From Crocosphaera chwakensis CCY0110 (GTDB lineage Bacteria; Cyanobacteriota; Cyanobacteriia; Cyanobacteriales; Microcystaceae): a DNA stretch of 64,000 bases. This document shows, piece by piece, positions 27,479-35,432 of this stretch (position 1 is its first letter; each line of letters opens with the position of its first letter). The translations under genes were made by a program, and so were the position numbers. The DNA lies in contig NZ_AAXW01000009.1 of assembly GCF_000169335.1 (NCBI RefSeq), forward strand, positions 62,001 to 126,000. The letters run 5' to 3'. Below the pieces are notes generated by a model, which saw only the letters and a program-made list of their open reading frames with translations, searched no databases and was not told the origin of the DNA.

Positions 27479-27649
27479 TTACGGAAAAATGTTGCTAAAA
27501 ATCCTCAATAAACTAGAATTAGGTCAGGATAATAATGATTAGGTTGATATGATTCAGCAAAAAAAGCCTTAGTTTTACTGCTTCCCCACATTTTACAAAT
27601 TTTAATTGCTCAAAAACCTAAAGCAATTCCCTTACTTGTACAATAGAAC

Positions 27650-27901
27650 ATGGAAGATTGGAAGAAACTTATGAATGATAATGCGACATCTACTCAGCGA
27701 AATGCTGATAAAGTAGAAATTTCTATTAACCTTGATGCAGAAGTCCTTGAACAACTTCAACACTTGACAAATGACCCTAGTCGCATTATTGAAACAGCGA
27801 TTAAACAGTGGTTAAATGGAGAACGAAACAGAGATGATGACTTAACCCGTACCTTTCGTCGAAATCCTCCATTACCACCACGAGGAGAATGGAACGATTA
27901 A
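27650..27901 (+). CDS. ribbon-helix-helix antitoxin-like protein
   Basis: The 83-residue protein has a central ribbon-helix-helix-like segment (VEISINLDAEVLEQLQHLT, then DPSRIIETAIKQWL at 40-58) and a charged, proline-rich tail (FRRNPPLPPRGEWND). It resembles CcdA- or CopG-type antitoxins that bind their own promoter and a toxin. No toxin gene follows: the next gene is a desaturase 240 bases away. It may be an orphan antitoxin or a small DNA-binding regulator. Confidence 0.55.
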   Translation: MEDWKKLMNDNATSTQRNADKVEISINLDAEVLEQLQHLTNDPSRIIETAIKQWLNGERNRDDDLTRTFRRNPPLPPRGEWND

Positions 27902-27949
27902 AGGATTTTGCTTTTTGTTACTAATGTCGGTAAACAGTCCCCAAGCTAT

Positions 27950-27980
27950 AAAGGGCGCAAGTTTTGCGCCTTTTAATTTT
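27950..27980 (+). terminator. rho-independent terminator
   Basis: An 11-base-pair stem with one G-U pair (AAAGGGCGCAA / TTGCGCCTTTT) has a three-base loop and is followed by AATTTT. It lies about 50 bases after the antitoxin-like gene and 160 bases before desB, so it separates the two. Confidence 0.85.
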
Positions 27981-28141
27981 GAAAGTAGAAAAAATTGACC
28001 CCAACACCATCTAGAGCAAAGGTTCTTGAAGTAGTAACTTGTAACAGTAGAGTATGTCAACTGCTAATAGTATAATAGGTAAGATTAAGAAAAATTAAGT
28101 TTTTCTCGACATTAGGTTTAAATAAGGAGATCCAACAGCGA

Positions 28142-29191
28142 ATGCAGCAACCTATGACTGTGAAGCGACCAGAACCAAAAGTGGTCGACCTACCTTTTAC
28201 GTTACAAGATATTAGAGAAGCCATCCCCCCTCATTGTTTTGAGTCATCTGCTATAAAATCCCTGGCTTATTTTTTTTGGGATATTTTTGTCATATCTGTT
28301 CTATATGCGATCGCTTATTCTTTGGATTCTTGGTTTTTTTGGCCGATTTTTTGGGTCATGCAAGGAACTATGTTTTGGGCATTATTTGTTGTCGGACATG
28401 ATTGTGGCCATGGTTCTTTTTCTCGCTACAAATGGTTAAATAATCTCATTGGTCATCTTTCCCATACTCCCATTTTAGTCCCATTTCATGGGTGGCGTAT
28501 TAGTCATCGCACTCATCATAAAAATACTGGTAATATTGATACGGATGAAAGTTGGTATCCTATCACAGAATCTAAATATAATGAGATGGGATGGTTAGAA
28601 AAGTTTGCCCGTTTTAAACTGGTTTTATTTCTGTATCCTCTTTATTTATTTAAGCGTTCCCCAGGGAGAAAAGGAAGTCATTTCGATCCTAAGAGCGATC
28701 TATTCCGTCCATCTGAAAAATGGGATGTTTTAACTAGCACTATTTGCTTGATTGGTATGGTTGCTTTGTTAGGTTTTTTAACTTATCAATTCGGCTTTTT
28801 GTGGTTACTTAAATATTATTTAGGACCTTATCTTGTTTTTGTGATTTGGTTAGATTTAGTTACCTTTTTACATCACACTGATCCTGATGTTCCTTGGTAT
28901 CGGGGGAAAGATTGGTACTTTTTAAAAGGGGCATTATCTACGGTAGATCATGATTATGGGTTTATCAATGATATCCATCATAATATTGGTACTCATGTTG
29001 CTCATCATATCTTTTTGACCATGCCTCATTACCATTTAAAAACCGCAACAGAAGCCATTAAACCCGTTTTAGGTGACTATTATCGTAAGTCAAATTACTC
29101 TATTTTAGAAGCATTTATTCGGGGCTACAATATTTGTCATGTGGTTCCCGATGAAGGGGGTAAGGTTTATTGTGAATCTAGAAAGTTTTAA
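28142..29191 (+). CDS. desB: omega-3 acyl-lipid desaturase DesB
   Basis: The 349-residue membrane enzyme carries the three histidine boxes of acyl-lipid desaturases: HDCGH at 86-90, HRTHH at 122-126 and HVAHH at 285-289. PFTLQDIREAIPPHCFE near the start and LSTVDHDYGFINDIHHNIG near the end match cyanobacterial DesB. DesB adds a double bond at the omega-3 position of membrane-lipid fatty acids, using ferredoxin and O2, and is typically cold-induced. A strong AAGGAGA site lies 11 bases upstream. DesA/delta-12 enzymes are related, but the sequence is closer to DesB. Confidence 0.9.
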   Translation: MQQPMTVKRPEPKVVDLPFTLQDIREAIPPHCFESSAIKSLAYFFWDIFVISVLYAIAYSLDSWFFWPIFWVMQGTMFWALFVVGHDCGHGSFSRYKWLNNLIGHLSHTPILVPFHGWRISHRTHHKNTGNIDTDESWYPITESKYNEMGWLEKFARFKLVLFLYPLYLFKRSPGRKGSHFDPKSDLFRPSEKWDVLTSTICLIGMVALLGFLTYQFGFLWLLKYYLGPYLVFVIWLDLVTFLHHTDPDVPWYRGKDWYFLKGALSTVDHDYGFINDIHHNIGTHVAHHIFLTMPHYHLKTATEAIKPVLGDYYRKSNYSILEAFIRGYNICHVVPDEGGKVYCESRKF

Positions 29192-29978
29192 GTTTTAATT
29201 CTTCTTTCTAGTTATAAAAAACACAATCGAATTAATATAAAAAAGGGAAGGTATTTAATAAGTATCTTCCTTTTACTATAGAATGAAGAAAAAAAATAAA
29301 ATTTCAAATTTCCTAGTATAAATATATTTGCAAAGAATTATAGAGAAGTTAAATGTAAACAAGATCAAGAAAACAAGTTAATAAAAAAATGGAAATTAGA
29401 AGAGAATAATTTATATTCATTATGAATGTAATACATTGATCTATTGTTAACTTTTCCAATTTTTAGAATAATTCTGTAACCTATTGTAAAAACAGAATTA
29501 GTAATAAGTAATACATAGCAATATATCTATATTTGACCAAGGGTGATTAATTCTCACACCTCATTCTATTGCTTATCAACCCAAGATTAAGCAATCTTAC
29601 TCAGTGGATCAATAAAACTTATGTAACTATTTATAAATTTTTTAGGATAAGTGATCCCATATTTGATATGGAGGGAAACAAAATGATTAAAGAGGAATCA
29701 GAGCATAAACACTCATTAGTTAAATTAATGAGACTGTCTATAAATTGTAATCAAAAAATCTACTAGAAAAGGGTAAAAAGAATGTTAAAAGAGTCTAACT
29801 ATCATGATATGATAAGGACTCGAAACGAACATAAGTGAATAAACGGTTTGCTACAAGCGACTTTGAGCGACCGAATAACTTTCTAAAATTTTCTCTATTA
29901 CCGGTAGGTCAGGGGAAACCGACTTACGAACTGATAAATGAGAAATTAACGATGCCCATTCATGGAGGAATAACAAAA
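29192..29978 (+). other. rbc operon promoter and leader region
   Basis: The 787-base gap between desB and the rbcL start holds the desB hairpin (29240-29274) and then A/T-rich sequence. The last 144 bases before rbcL are open in the rbcL frame, from a GTG at 29835 that follows a TAA. A 65-codon frame at 29569 lacks support. I could not define the transcription start or a regulator site. Confidence 0.45.
29240..29274 (+). terminator. hairpin after desB
   Basis: AAAAGGGAAGGTA and TATCTTCCTTTT pair through about 12 positions, including G-U pairs, around a nine-base loop. It lies about 50 bases past the desB stop. The trailing sequence is not a pure U tract, so it is a probable rather than certain terminator. 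Confidence 0.65.
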
Positions 29979-31394
29979 ATGGCACAGGCCACAAAAGCAG
30001 GGTTTAATGCCGGTGTTCAGGACTACCGCTTAACCTATTACACCCCCGACTATACCCCTAAAGATACCGATTTACTGGCGTGCTTCCGCATGACCCCCCA
30101 ACCTGGAGTTCCTCCTGAAGAAGCCGGTGCAGCAGTAGCAGCAGAATCTTCTACCGGAACCTGGACAACGGTTTGGACTGATAACTTAACCGACTTAGAT
30201 CGTTACAAAGGTCGTTGTTATGACATCGAACCCGTTGCTAACGAAGAAAACCAGTATTTCTGTTTTATTGCTTATCCTTTGGACTTATTTGAAGAAGGAT
30301 CTGTCACTAACGTTCTAACCTCTTTAGTAGGTAACGTTTTCGGGTTCAAAGCATTACGGGCTTTACGTTTAGAAGACATCCGTTTCCCTGTTGCTTTAAT
30401 CAAAACCTTCCAAGGGCCTCCTCACGGTATTACCGTTGAACGGGATAAATTAAACAAGTATGGTCGTCCCCTATTAGGTTGTACCATTAAGCCCAAATTA
30501 GGTTTATCCGCTAAGAACTACGGACGTGCAGTTTACGAATGTTTACGGGGTGGATTAGACTTCACCAAAGACGACGAAAACATTAACTCTCAACCCTTCA
30601 TGCGTTGGCGCGATCGCTTCTTATTCGTACAAGAAGCTATCGAAAAATCCCAAGCTGAAACCAACGAAGTTAAGGGTCACTACCTCAACGTAACCGCAGG
30701 AACTTGCGAAGAAATGATGAAACGGGCTGAATTTGCCAAAGAAATTGGCACTCCCATCATCATGCACGACTTCTTAACCGGTGGTTTCACTGCTAACACC
30801 ACCTTAGCTAAGTTCTGTCGTGACAACGGCATCTTATTACACATTCACCGTGCGATGCACGCGGTAATTGACCGTCAGAAAAATCATGGTATTCACTTCC
30901 GCGTCTTAGCTAAGTGTTTACGTTTATCTGGTGGTGATCACCTCCACTCTGGAACCGTTGTGGGTAAATTAGAAGGAGAAAGAGGCATCACTATGGGGTT
31001 TGTTGACCTCATGCGTGAAGACTACGTCGAAGAAGATCGCGATCGCGGTATTTTCTTCACCCAAGACTACGCTTCTATGGCTGGAACCATGCCTGTTGCG
31101 TCTGGTGGTATCCACGTATGGCATATGCCTGCCTTAGTTGAAATCTTCGGCGACGACTCTTGCTTACAGTTTGGTGGTGGTACATTAGGACACCCTTGGG
31201 GTAACGCTCCTGGTGCAACCGCTAACCGTGTGGCTCTTGAAGCTTGTATCCAAGCTCGTAACGAAGGCCGTAACTTGGCTCGTGAAGGTAATGACGTTAT
31301 CCGTGAAGCTTGTAAGTGGAGTCCTGAGTTGGCCGCTGCTTGCGAACTGTGGAAAGAAATTACCTTCGAGTTTGAGGCAATGGATACACTCTAA
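29979..31394 (+). CDS. rbcL: rubisco large subunit, form IB
   Basis: The 471-residue protein is form IB RbcL. GGLDFTKDDENINSQPFMRW contains the lysine that becomes carbamylated (K197 here). HRAMHAVIDRQKNHGIHFRV and SGGDHLHSGTVVGKLEGERG are active-site loops, and the end is EFEAMDTL. With RbcS it fixes CO2 onto ribulose bisphosphate in the carboxysome. The ATG at 29979 (MAQATKAGF) fits the family and has GGAGGA about 10 bases upstream. The open frame continues 48 codons further 5' without conservation. It is first in the rbcL-rbcX-rbcS operon. Confidence 0.98.
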   Translation: MAQATKAGFNAGVQDYRLTYYTPDYTPKDTDLLACFRMTPQPGVPPEEAGAAVAAESSTGTWTTVWTDNLTDLDRYKGRCYDIEPVANEENQYFCFIAYPLDLFEEGSVTNVLTSLVGNVFGFKALRALRLEDIRFPVALIKTFQGPPHGITVERDKLNKYGRPLLGCTIKPKLGLSAKNYGRAVYECLRGGLDFTKDDENINSQPFMRWRDRFLFVQEAIEKSQAETNEVKGHYLNVTAGTCEEMMKRAEFAKEIGTPIIMHDFLTGGFTANTTLAKFCRDNGILLHIHRAMHAVIDRQKNHGIHFRVLAKCLRLSGGDHLHSGTVVGKLEGERGITMGFVDLMREDYVEEDRDRGIFFTQDYASMAGTMPVASGGIHVWHMPALVEIFGDDSCLQFGGGTLGHPWGNAPGATANRVALEACIQARNEGRNLAREGNDVIREACKWSPELAAACELWKEITFEFEAMDTL

Positions 31395-31475
31395 TTTTGG
31401 GATAATTGTTAGCTTTTAGGAATATAAAAGACTAAAAACTAACAACTGTGTCCGAGGAGGGACAGGTAGGCATCT

Positions 31476-31874
31476 ATGTATCCCAAAAAAATAGCTAACG
31501 ACACTGCTGAAGTAATACAAAATTACCTGACTTATCAAGCGGTTCGTGTGATTCTTGACCAACTATCTGAAACCAACCCCAAACAAGCCATATGGCTGAG
31601 GCAATACACAGCCTCCCACAATATCCAAAAGGGAGAACTGTTTATTGAGGGGTTAATGGGAGAAGATAAGGAGCTAGTGATGCGTATTCTCAAAGTACGA
31701 GAATATCTAGCCTCTGAGGTAATGGAATTTATGCCCCAGATGGTTAGACACCGTATGAGTCAGGCAAATGTAGAACATCGTCGTCAGCTATTGGAGAGGC
31801 TTACCAGTTCTTCCTCAGTGTCCTCAACATCTTGTGAGTCAGAGAATGATGACTCAACGTCTAATTGTGATTAA
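31476..31874 (+). CDS. rbcX: rubisco assembly chaperone RbcX
   Basis: The 132-residue protein matches RbcX. It opens with YPKKIANDTAEVIQNYLTYQ, has IWLRQYTASHNIQKGELF in the middle and then ELVMRILKVREYLASEV. RbcX dimers clamp the C-terminal tail of RbcL and hold RbcL dimers together until RbcS joins. The last 30 residues are Ser/Asp rich and variable, as usual. The gene lies between rbcL and rbcS with short gaps (81 and 23 bases), the standard cyanobacterial order. Confidence 0.95.
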   Translation: MYPKKIANDTAEVIQNYLTYQAVRVILDQLSETNPKQAIWLRQYTASHNIQKGELFIEGLMGEDKELVMRILKVREYLASEVMEFMPQMVRHRMSQANVEHRRQLLERLTSSSSVSSTSCESENDDSTSNCD

Positions 31875-31897
31875 CTTGAGATAGAAATCAACCAACC

Positions 31898-32233
31898 ATG
31901 AAAACATTACCTAAAGAGCGTCGTTACGAAACCCTTTCTTATTTACCCCCTTTAACCGATCAACAAATTGTTCGTCAAGTTCAATATGTATTGGATCAGG
32001 GAATGATTCCTGGAATTGAGTTTGAAGAAGATCCCCAACCCGAAACTCACTTCTGGACTATGTGGAAGTTACCTTTATTCGGTGCTAGTTCTGCTCAGCA
32101 AGTATTAGCTGAAGTGCGCGAATGTCGTTCTGAGTATCCTAATGCTTATATTCGTGTGATTGGTTTTGACAATATTAAACAGTGTCAAACCATGAGTTTC
32201 ATCGTTCATAAGCCTAACAACCGCGCATTCTAA
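31898..32233 (+). CDS. rbcS: rubisco small subunit
   Basis: The 111-residue protein is RbcS of form IB rubisco. It has ETLSYLPPLTDQQIVRQVQY at the start, PETHFWTMWKLPLFGASS in the middle and YIRVIGFDNIKQCQTMSFIV at the end. It caps the L8 core to give L8S8. It is the last gene of the rbcLXS operon, followed by a hairpin at 32268-32292. Confidence 0.98.
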   Translation: MKTLPKERRYETLSYLPPLTDQQIVRQVQYVLDQGMIPGIEFEEDPQPETHFWTMWKLPLFGASSAQQVLAEVRECRSEYPNAYIRVIGFDNIKQCQTMSFIVHKPNNRAF

Positions 32234-32267
32234 GCTGTTTTAGATAACTTTGAACGGTAAATTTTGG

Positions 32268-32300
32268 CCTACCTACAGTTATTGTGGGTAGGTTAATATT
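32268..32300 (+). terminator. terminator after rbcS
   Basis: CCTACCTACA and TGTGGGTAGG form a 10-base-pair stem with one G-U pair and a five-base loop. TTAATATT follows. It lies 34 bases after the rbcS stop and separates the rubisco operon from the DUF4258 gene. Confidence 0.7.
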
Positions 32301-32315
32301 ATGAATTGAAAGATT

Positions 32316-32630
32316 ATGATCGACAAAATTCATAAAAAACTTTTAAATAATCAATATGAATTCTCGGAACAAGCTATTAATCAAACTCTTTTGCGCCAAA
32401 TTAGTGTTTATGAAATCAAACAAGCCGTTTTACAAGGTAAGCTCATCGAAGATTATCCTGATGATAAATATGGTCCAAGTTGTTTAATATTTGGCTTAAC
32501 AGAACAAAAACGCCCCTTACATATACATTGTAGTTATCCTACTCGTTCGCTAATTAAAATCATAACAGTCTATCAACCTAGTTCTAAGCTTTGGATTAAT
32601 TATGAGCAAAGGAGACAGCTAAATGACTAA
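32316..32630 (+). CDS. DUF4258 toxin-like protein
   Basis: The 104-residue protein fits DUF4258, a family with a barnase/RelE-like RNase fold. EFSEQAINQTLLRQISVYEI replaces the usual 'SxHA...R.I...E' helix. IEDYPDDKYGPSCLIFGLTE is the family hallmark, and LIKIITVYQPSSKLW ends the fold. Some DUF4258 proteins act as toxins beside YgiT-type antitoxins, and such a gene follows with an eight-base overlap. The usual first-helix histidine is Gln/Ala here (SEQAINQ), so activity is uncertain. Confidence 0.75.
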   Translation: MIDKIHKKLLNNQYEFSEQAINQTLLRQISVYEIKQAVLQGKLIEDYPDDKYGPSCLIFGLTEQKRPLHIHCSYPTRSLIKIITVYQPSSKLWINYEQRRQLND

Positions 32631-32853
32631 TATTTCAAATGAAGAAACTTACTATGAAACAACAGTGACCTATACCCTTGAACGAGAAGGGAGATTTTAC
32701 ATTATTGAAAACGTACCGGCAAGGGTATGTGTAGAAACAGGAGAGCGATTATTTTCACCCGAAATCGTAGAAAAGTTACAAGAAATTATTTGGGAAAATA
32801 AACCCCCACAACGATTAATTCAAACGCCAGTCTATGAATTTTCTTCTGTTTGA
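32623..32853 (+). CDS. YgiT/MqsA-like antitoxin without zinc finger
   Basis: The 76-residue protein has the core of YgiT-type antitoxins: ETTVTYTLEREGRFYIIENV, then PARVCVETGERLFSPEIVEK. In the family two CxxC pairs bind zinc. Here the first pair is absent and the second reads CVET, so only one cysteine remains. The C-terminal helix-turn-helix of MqsA is also lacking. It overlaps the DUF4258 gene by eight bases, so translation is coupled and the two form a toxin-antitoxin-like pair. Confidence 0.7.
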   Translation: MTNISNEETYYETTVTYTLEREGRFYIIENVPARVCVETGERLFSPEIVEKLQEIIWENKPPQRLIQTPVYEFSSV

Positions 32854-32950
32854 TTTACTAAAGCTATTATTAATTATTCTTGAGCCAACTTTACAAAACA
32901 TTTATTTTAGGAAGCAAATACATAAATTGTTATTGCTCCCTAAAGTTTCT

Positions 32951-34024
32951 TTATTGAATAATAATCGGATTTAAACCAATACTTTTAAGACTTTGTTCTG
33001 CTTTTTGAGCATTGTTTTTATCACTAAATAATCCCACTTGTAACATAGAACGACCTTGATAAGAGGTAGAAAACGCTTCAGGAAACAGCGATCGCACACG
33101 AGTCCTATCTTGACTACTACCCACAGCAACCACAACCCGATAACTTTGAGAGGTTTGAGTATTGCGTTCTGTATTAGCTGCGTTTGGGGTAGGAGGAGGA
33201 ACCATACCATTAAAACTTTTGGTGGTTGGAGGTTCAAGGGGAGGTAGTTCTGAAAAACTGGGTAACGGTGGCGGTTCATTAGCCACTGAAGGGTTTGGGG
33301 GAGGTGGTAAAGTATTACCAGAGGGTTGGACTGTGACAGTATTACCTGAAGACACACTAGAGGGTTGAGTTTGGGCGGTAAACGTCATTTCTTGTACAGA
33401 AGAATCAGACTCAGATACCACAACCTCTTCCTTAGATGAATCAGTGGTATTATAAGCTGGTTGTGCAGGAATAGACGCACTGTCCCCCGTTAAGTAAATA
33501 TGACCCAATACTTGACCATTATAAGCCCGTTGGGTAAATCGCCAACCGGGATCTAAATCAATCTTTAAAAATCCTGAAGCAACTCCCTCAGTTCTTCCAA
33601 CAACGATATCAGGTTGATTGGGATCACTGCGATGGGTTCCCACTAACAATAATTCCCCCTTGTTTTGAACCACTCTTAATAAATAGTCTAGTCCTAAGTC
33701 TTGTCCATCAATGCGGATAGAATACCCATTACTATCGGTACTTCTTTGACAACTACCGGCAAAATTAAAGTTGAGTAGTAGAGGGTCAATAGTGGTCACT
33801 GAATTCGATTCTATTTCTTCCCAACACTGTCGCTGTCCTGGTATTTGTCTGATGATGAGTAAATCGTATTTATTATCTCCGTAGGGTCTAGCAACAGCAA
33901 TAAAATCATCCTGGTTGACCTCTTGTTCATCGAAGGTCGAGGCTTCACAAGGAAACCAAGGGATAATACCCGTTAATGCGAAAGTGGTAACAGCAACCAA
34001 TTTACCAATAAGTGTGAGTTTCAT
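32951..34024 (-). CDS. secreted DUF3747 protein with SPOR-like end
   Basis: The 357-residue protein has a signal peptide (about residues 1-28, ending CEASTFDEQ). A DUF3747-type domain follows at about 30-185 (FIAVARPYGDNKYDLLIIRQ, then DPGWRFTQRAYNGQVLGHIY). Next is a long Pro/Ser linker, then a C-terminal SPOR-like stretch (YRVVVAVGSSQD, then MLQVGLFSDKNNAQKAEQSL). It should lie in the periplasm or cell wall. SPOR domains bind denuded peptidoglycan, so a wall association is inferred. DUF3747 is found almost only in cyanobacteria and has no known reaction. Confidence 0.8.
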   Translation of the reverse strand: MKLTLIGKLVAVTTFALTGIIPWFPCEASTFDEQEVNQDDFIAVARPYGDNKYDLLIIRQIPGQRQCWEEIESNSVTTIDPLLLNFNFAGSCQRSTDSNGYSIRIDGQDLGLDYLLRVVQNKGELLLVGTHRSDPNQPDIVVGRTEGVASGFLKIDLDPGWRFTQRAYNGQVLGHIYLTGDSASIPAQPAYNTTDSSKEEVVVSESDSSVQEMTFTAQTQPSSVSSGNTVTVQPSGNTLPPPPNPSVANEPPPLPSFSELPPLEPPTTKSFNGMVPPPTPNAANTERNTQTSQSYRVVVAVGSSQDRTRVRSLFPEAFSTSYQGRSMLQVGLFSDKNNAQKAEQSLKSIGLNPIIIQ

Positions 34025-34248
34025 AGTCTATACCATTGCATCATCACAACATGATTTACACAAAATAGAGTGTTTCCATGTCTGCAATCATGACGCATCT
34101 CATCAGTAGAATGTTGCTAGAATTGGACAGCTTACCATTTGTCTATTCTTTGGTTTAACGAGTTTTTAATTAAATTAAGATAAAAAAATATTGATGCTAA
34201 CGAAAGCTTGATTACTATGTAGATCAATTTTTAAATAGATTTAATATA

Positions 34249-35241
34249 ATGAAAAAATTATCTTTATTCGGTTTTTTGGTAAGTATTAGTAGTTTTATCT
34301 CTTCCTCTGCGATCGCTGCTAATTTTTCAGCCATTTACGGGTTTGGAGATAGCTTATCGGGGACTGGTAATATTAATCAGATTGTTTTTCAGGCAACAGG
34401 AGGAACTCAAACCTTTCCTCCCAGTCCTCCTTATTTTCAAGGCAGATTTTCCAATGGTCCAGCCTGGATAGAACTTCTTGCCCAAGAGTTAAATATTCCC
34501 TTAGTTAATTTTTCTTTTGGAGGGGCAACCAGTGGTGATAAAAATGCCTTTGATACTACGTTACCAGAACTTTCTTTATCCGGTTTACAACAACAAGTTA
34601 ACAATTTTCTACTTAATAACCCTGTCGCTGATCCCAATGCACTTTATACAATTTGGATAGGAGGAAATGATTATTTACCAACTAATAGTATGACTTTCAC
34701 TCCTTTCGATACTCCTGAGCAAACTTTAAGTAACATAGAAACAGCTATTAATTCTTTAATCGGGTTTGGTGCTGAGAATATTATGGTTTTCAATTTACCA
34801 AACTTAGGTAATACACCTCTCAATAATGGAAGTTTAGATGGATTTTGTCCTAATAATAATCAATTTGATGCTGATTGTTTAAATGAGTTAACTATGGCTC
34901 ATAATAATGGTTTAGCAAGTTTGTTATCTAGTTTTTCAGCCAATGTTAATATAATACAAATTGATCTTAATACTTTATTTAATAATACCATTGAAAATCC
35001 TTCTCCTATTTTTACAAATGTGACTGATCCCTGTTTTAATACAAACACTTCTGAAGTTTGTAATAATCCTAATCAATTTTTATTCTGGGATAACAGCCAT
35101 CCAACAGCAGCAGGACATCAATTAATTGCTGACACAGCGTTTCAATCATTAGGAATTCCTGAACCTAAAACAACAGTAGGATTATTAACAATTGGATTGA
35201 TAGCTACCATTAAAAAAAATAACAAAATAAACAAAGGTTAA
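34249..35241 (+). CDS. secreted GDSL lipase/esterase, PEP-CTERM-like tail
   Basis: The 330-residue protein has a signal peptide (residues 1-24). Its GDSL (SGNH) catalytic blocks are IYGFGDSLSGTGN with nucleophile S35, IGGNDY with N140, and DNSHPTAAGHQL with D281 and H284. It should hydrolyse esters such as lipids outside the cytoplasm. The end (IPEPKTTVGLLTIGLIATIK) resembles a PEP-CTERM sorting signal: PEP-like motif, hydrophobic helix, basic tail. Its stop is two bases before the AtzG-like start, so it may be first in that operon. Confidence 0.88.
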   Translation: MKKLSLFGFLVSISSFISSSAIAANFSAIYGFGDSLSGTGNINQIVFQATGGTQTFPPSPPYFQGRFSNGPAWIELLAQELNIPLVNFSFGGATSGDKNAFDTTLPELSLSGLQQQVNNFLLNNPVADPNALYTIWIGGNDYLPTNSMTFTPFDTPEQTLSNIETAINSLIGFGAENIMVFNLPNLGNTPLNNGSLDGFCPNNNQFDADCLNELTMAHNNGLASLLSSFSANVNIIQIDLNTLFNNTIENPSPIFTNVTDPCFNTNTSEVCNNPNQFLFWDNSHPTAAGHQLIADTAFQSLGIPEPKTTVGLLTIGLIATIKKNNKINKG

Positions 35242-35243
35242 TT

Positions 35244-35432
35244 ATGAATAATAAGGATATTAACATCCGAGAATACATCGAACAAACATCTGTCATTATT
35301 GATTTACCCATTGATGCTGAATATATGCCAGGAGTAATTGATAATTTAACAAGAATTGCTGAAATTGCTATATTAGTTACTGAATTTGAACTTCCTGAAA
35401 CTGTTGAAGCTGCCCCCATTTTCCAACCATGA
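35244..35432 (+). CDS. AtzG-like DUF4089 small subunit
   Basis: The 62-residue protein matches DUF4089/AtzG. EYIEQTSVIIDLPIDAEYMP corresponds to the 'LPL...WRPGV' segment. GVIDNLTRIAEIAILVTEFE is the helix that packs on the amidase, and ETVEAAPIFQP is the usual 'APVFRP' end. In Pseudomonas sp. ADP, AtzG is the partner of the 1-carboxybiuret hydrolase AtzE in cyanuric-acid breakdown. Its ATGA stop/start overlap with the next gene suggests equal amounts of both subunits. No other cyanuric-acid genes are visible. Confidence 0.8.
   Translation: MNNKDINIREYIEQTSVIIDLPIDAEYMPGVIDNLTRIAEIAILVTEFELPETVEAAPIFQP

Noticed and set aside
29550..29566. CTCACACC resembling the core of the small RNA Yfr1
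   Set aside because: The motif lacks the ACTCC start and the flanking stem-loops of Yfr1.
29569..29766. 65-codon frame in the rbcL upstream region
   Set aside because: No recognisable motif, A/T-rich codon use like spacer, and it sits where the rbc promoter is expected.
33056..33368. Long plus-strand and alternative minus-strand frames inside the DUF3747 gene
   Set aside because: They are shadows of the Pro/Ser-rich linker of the real gene.
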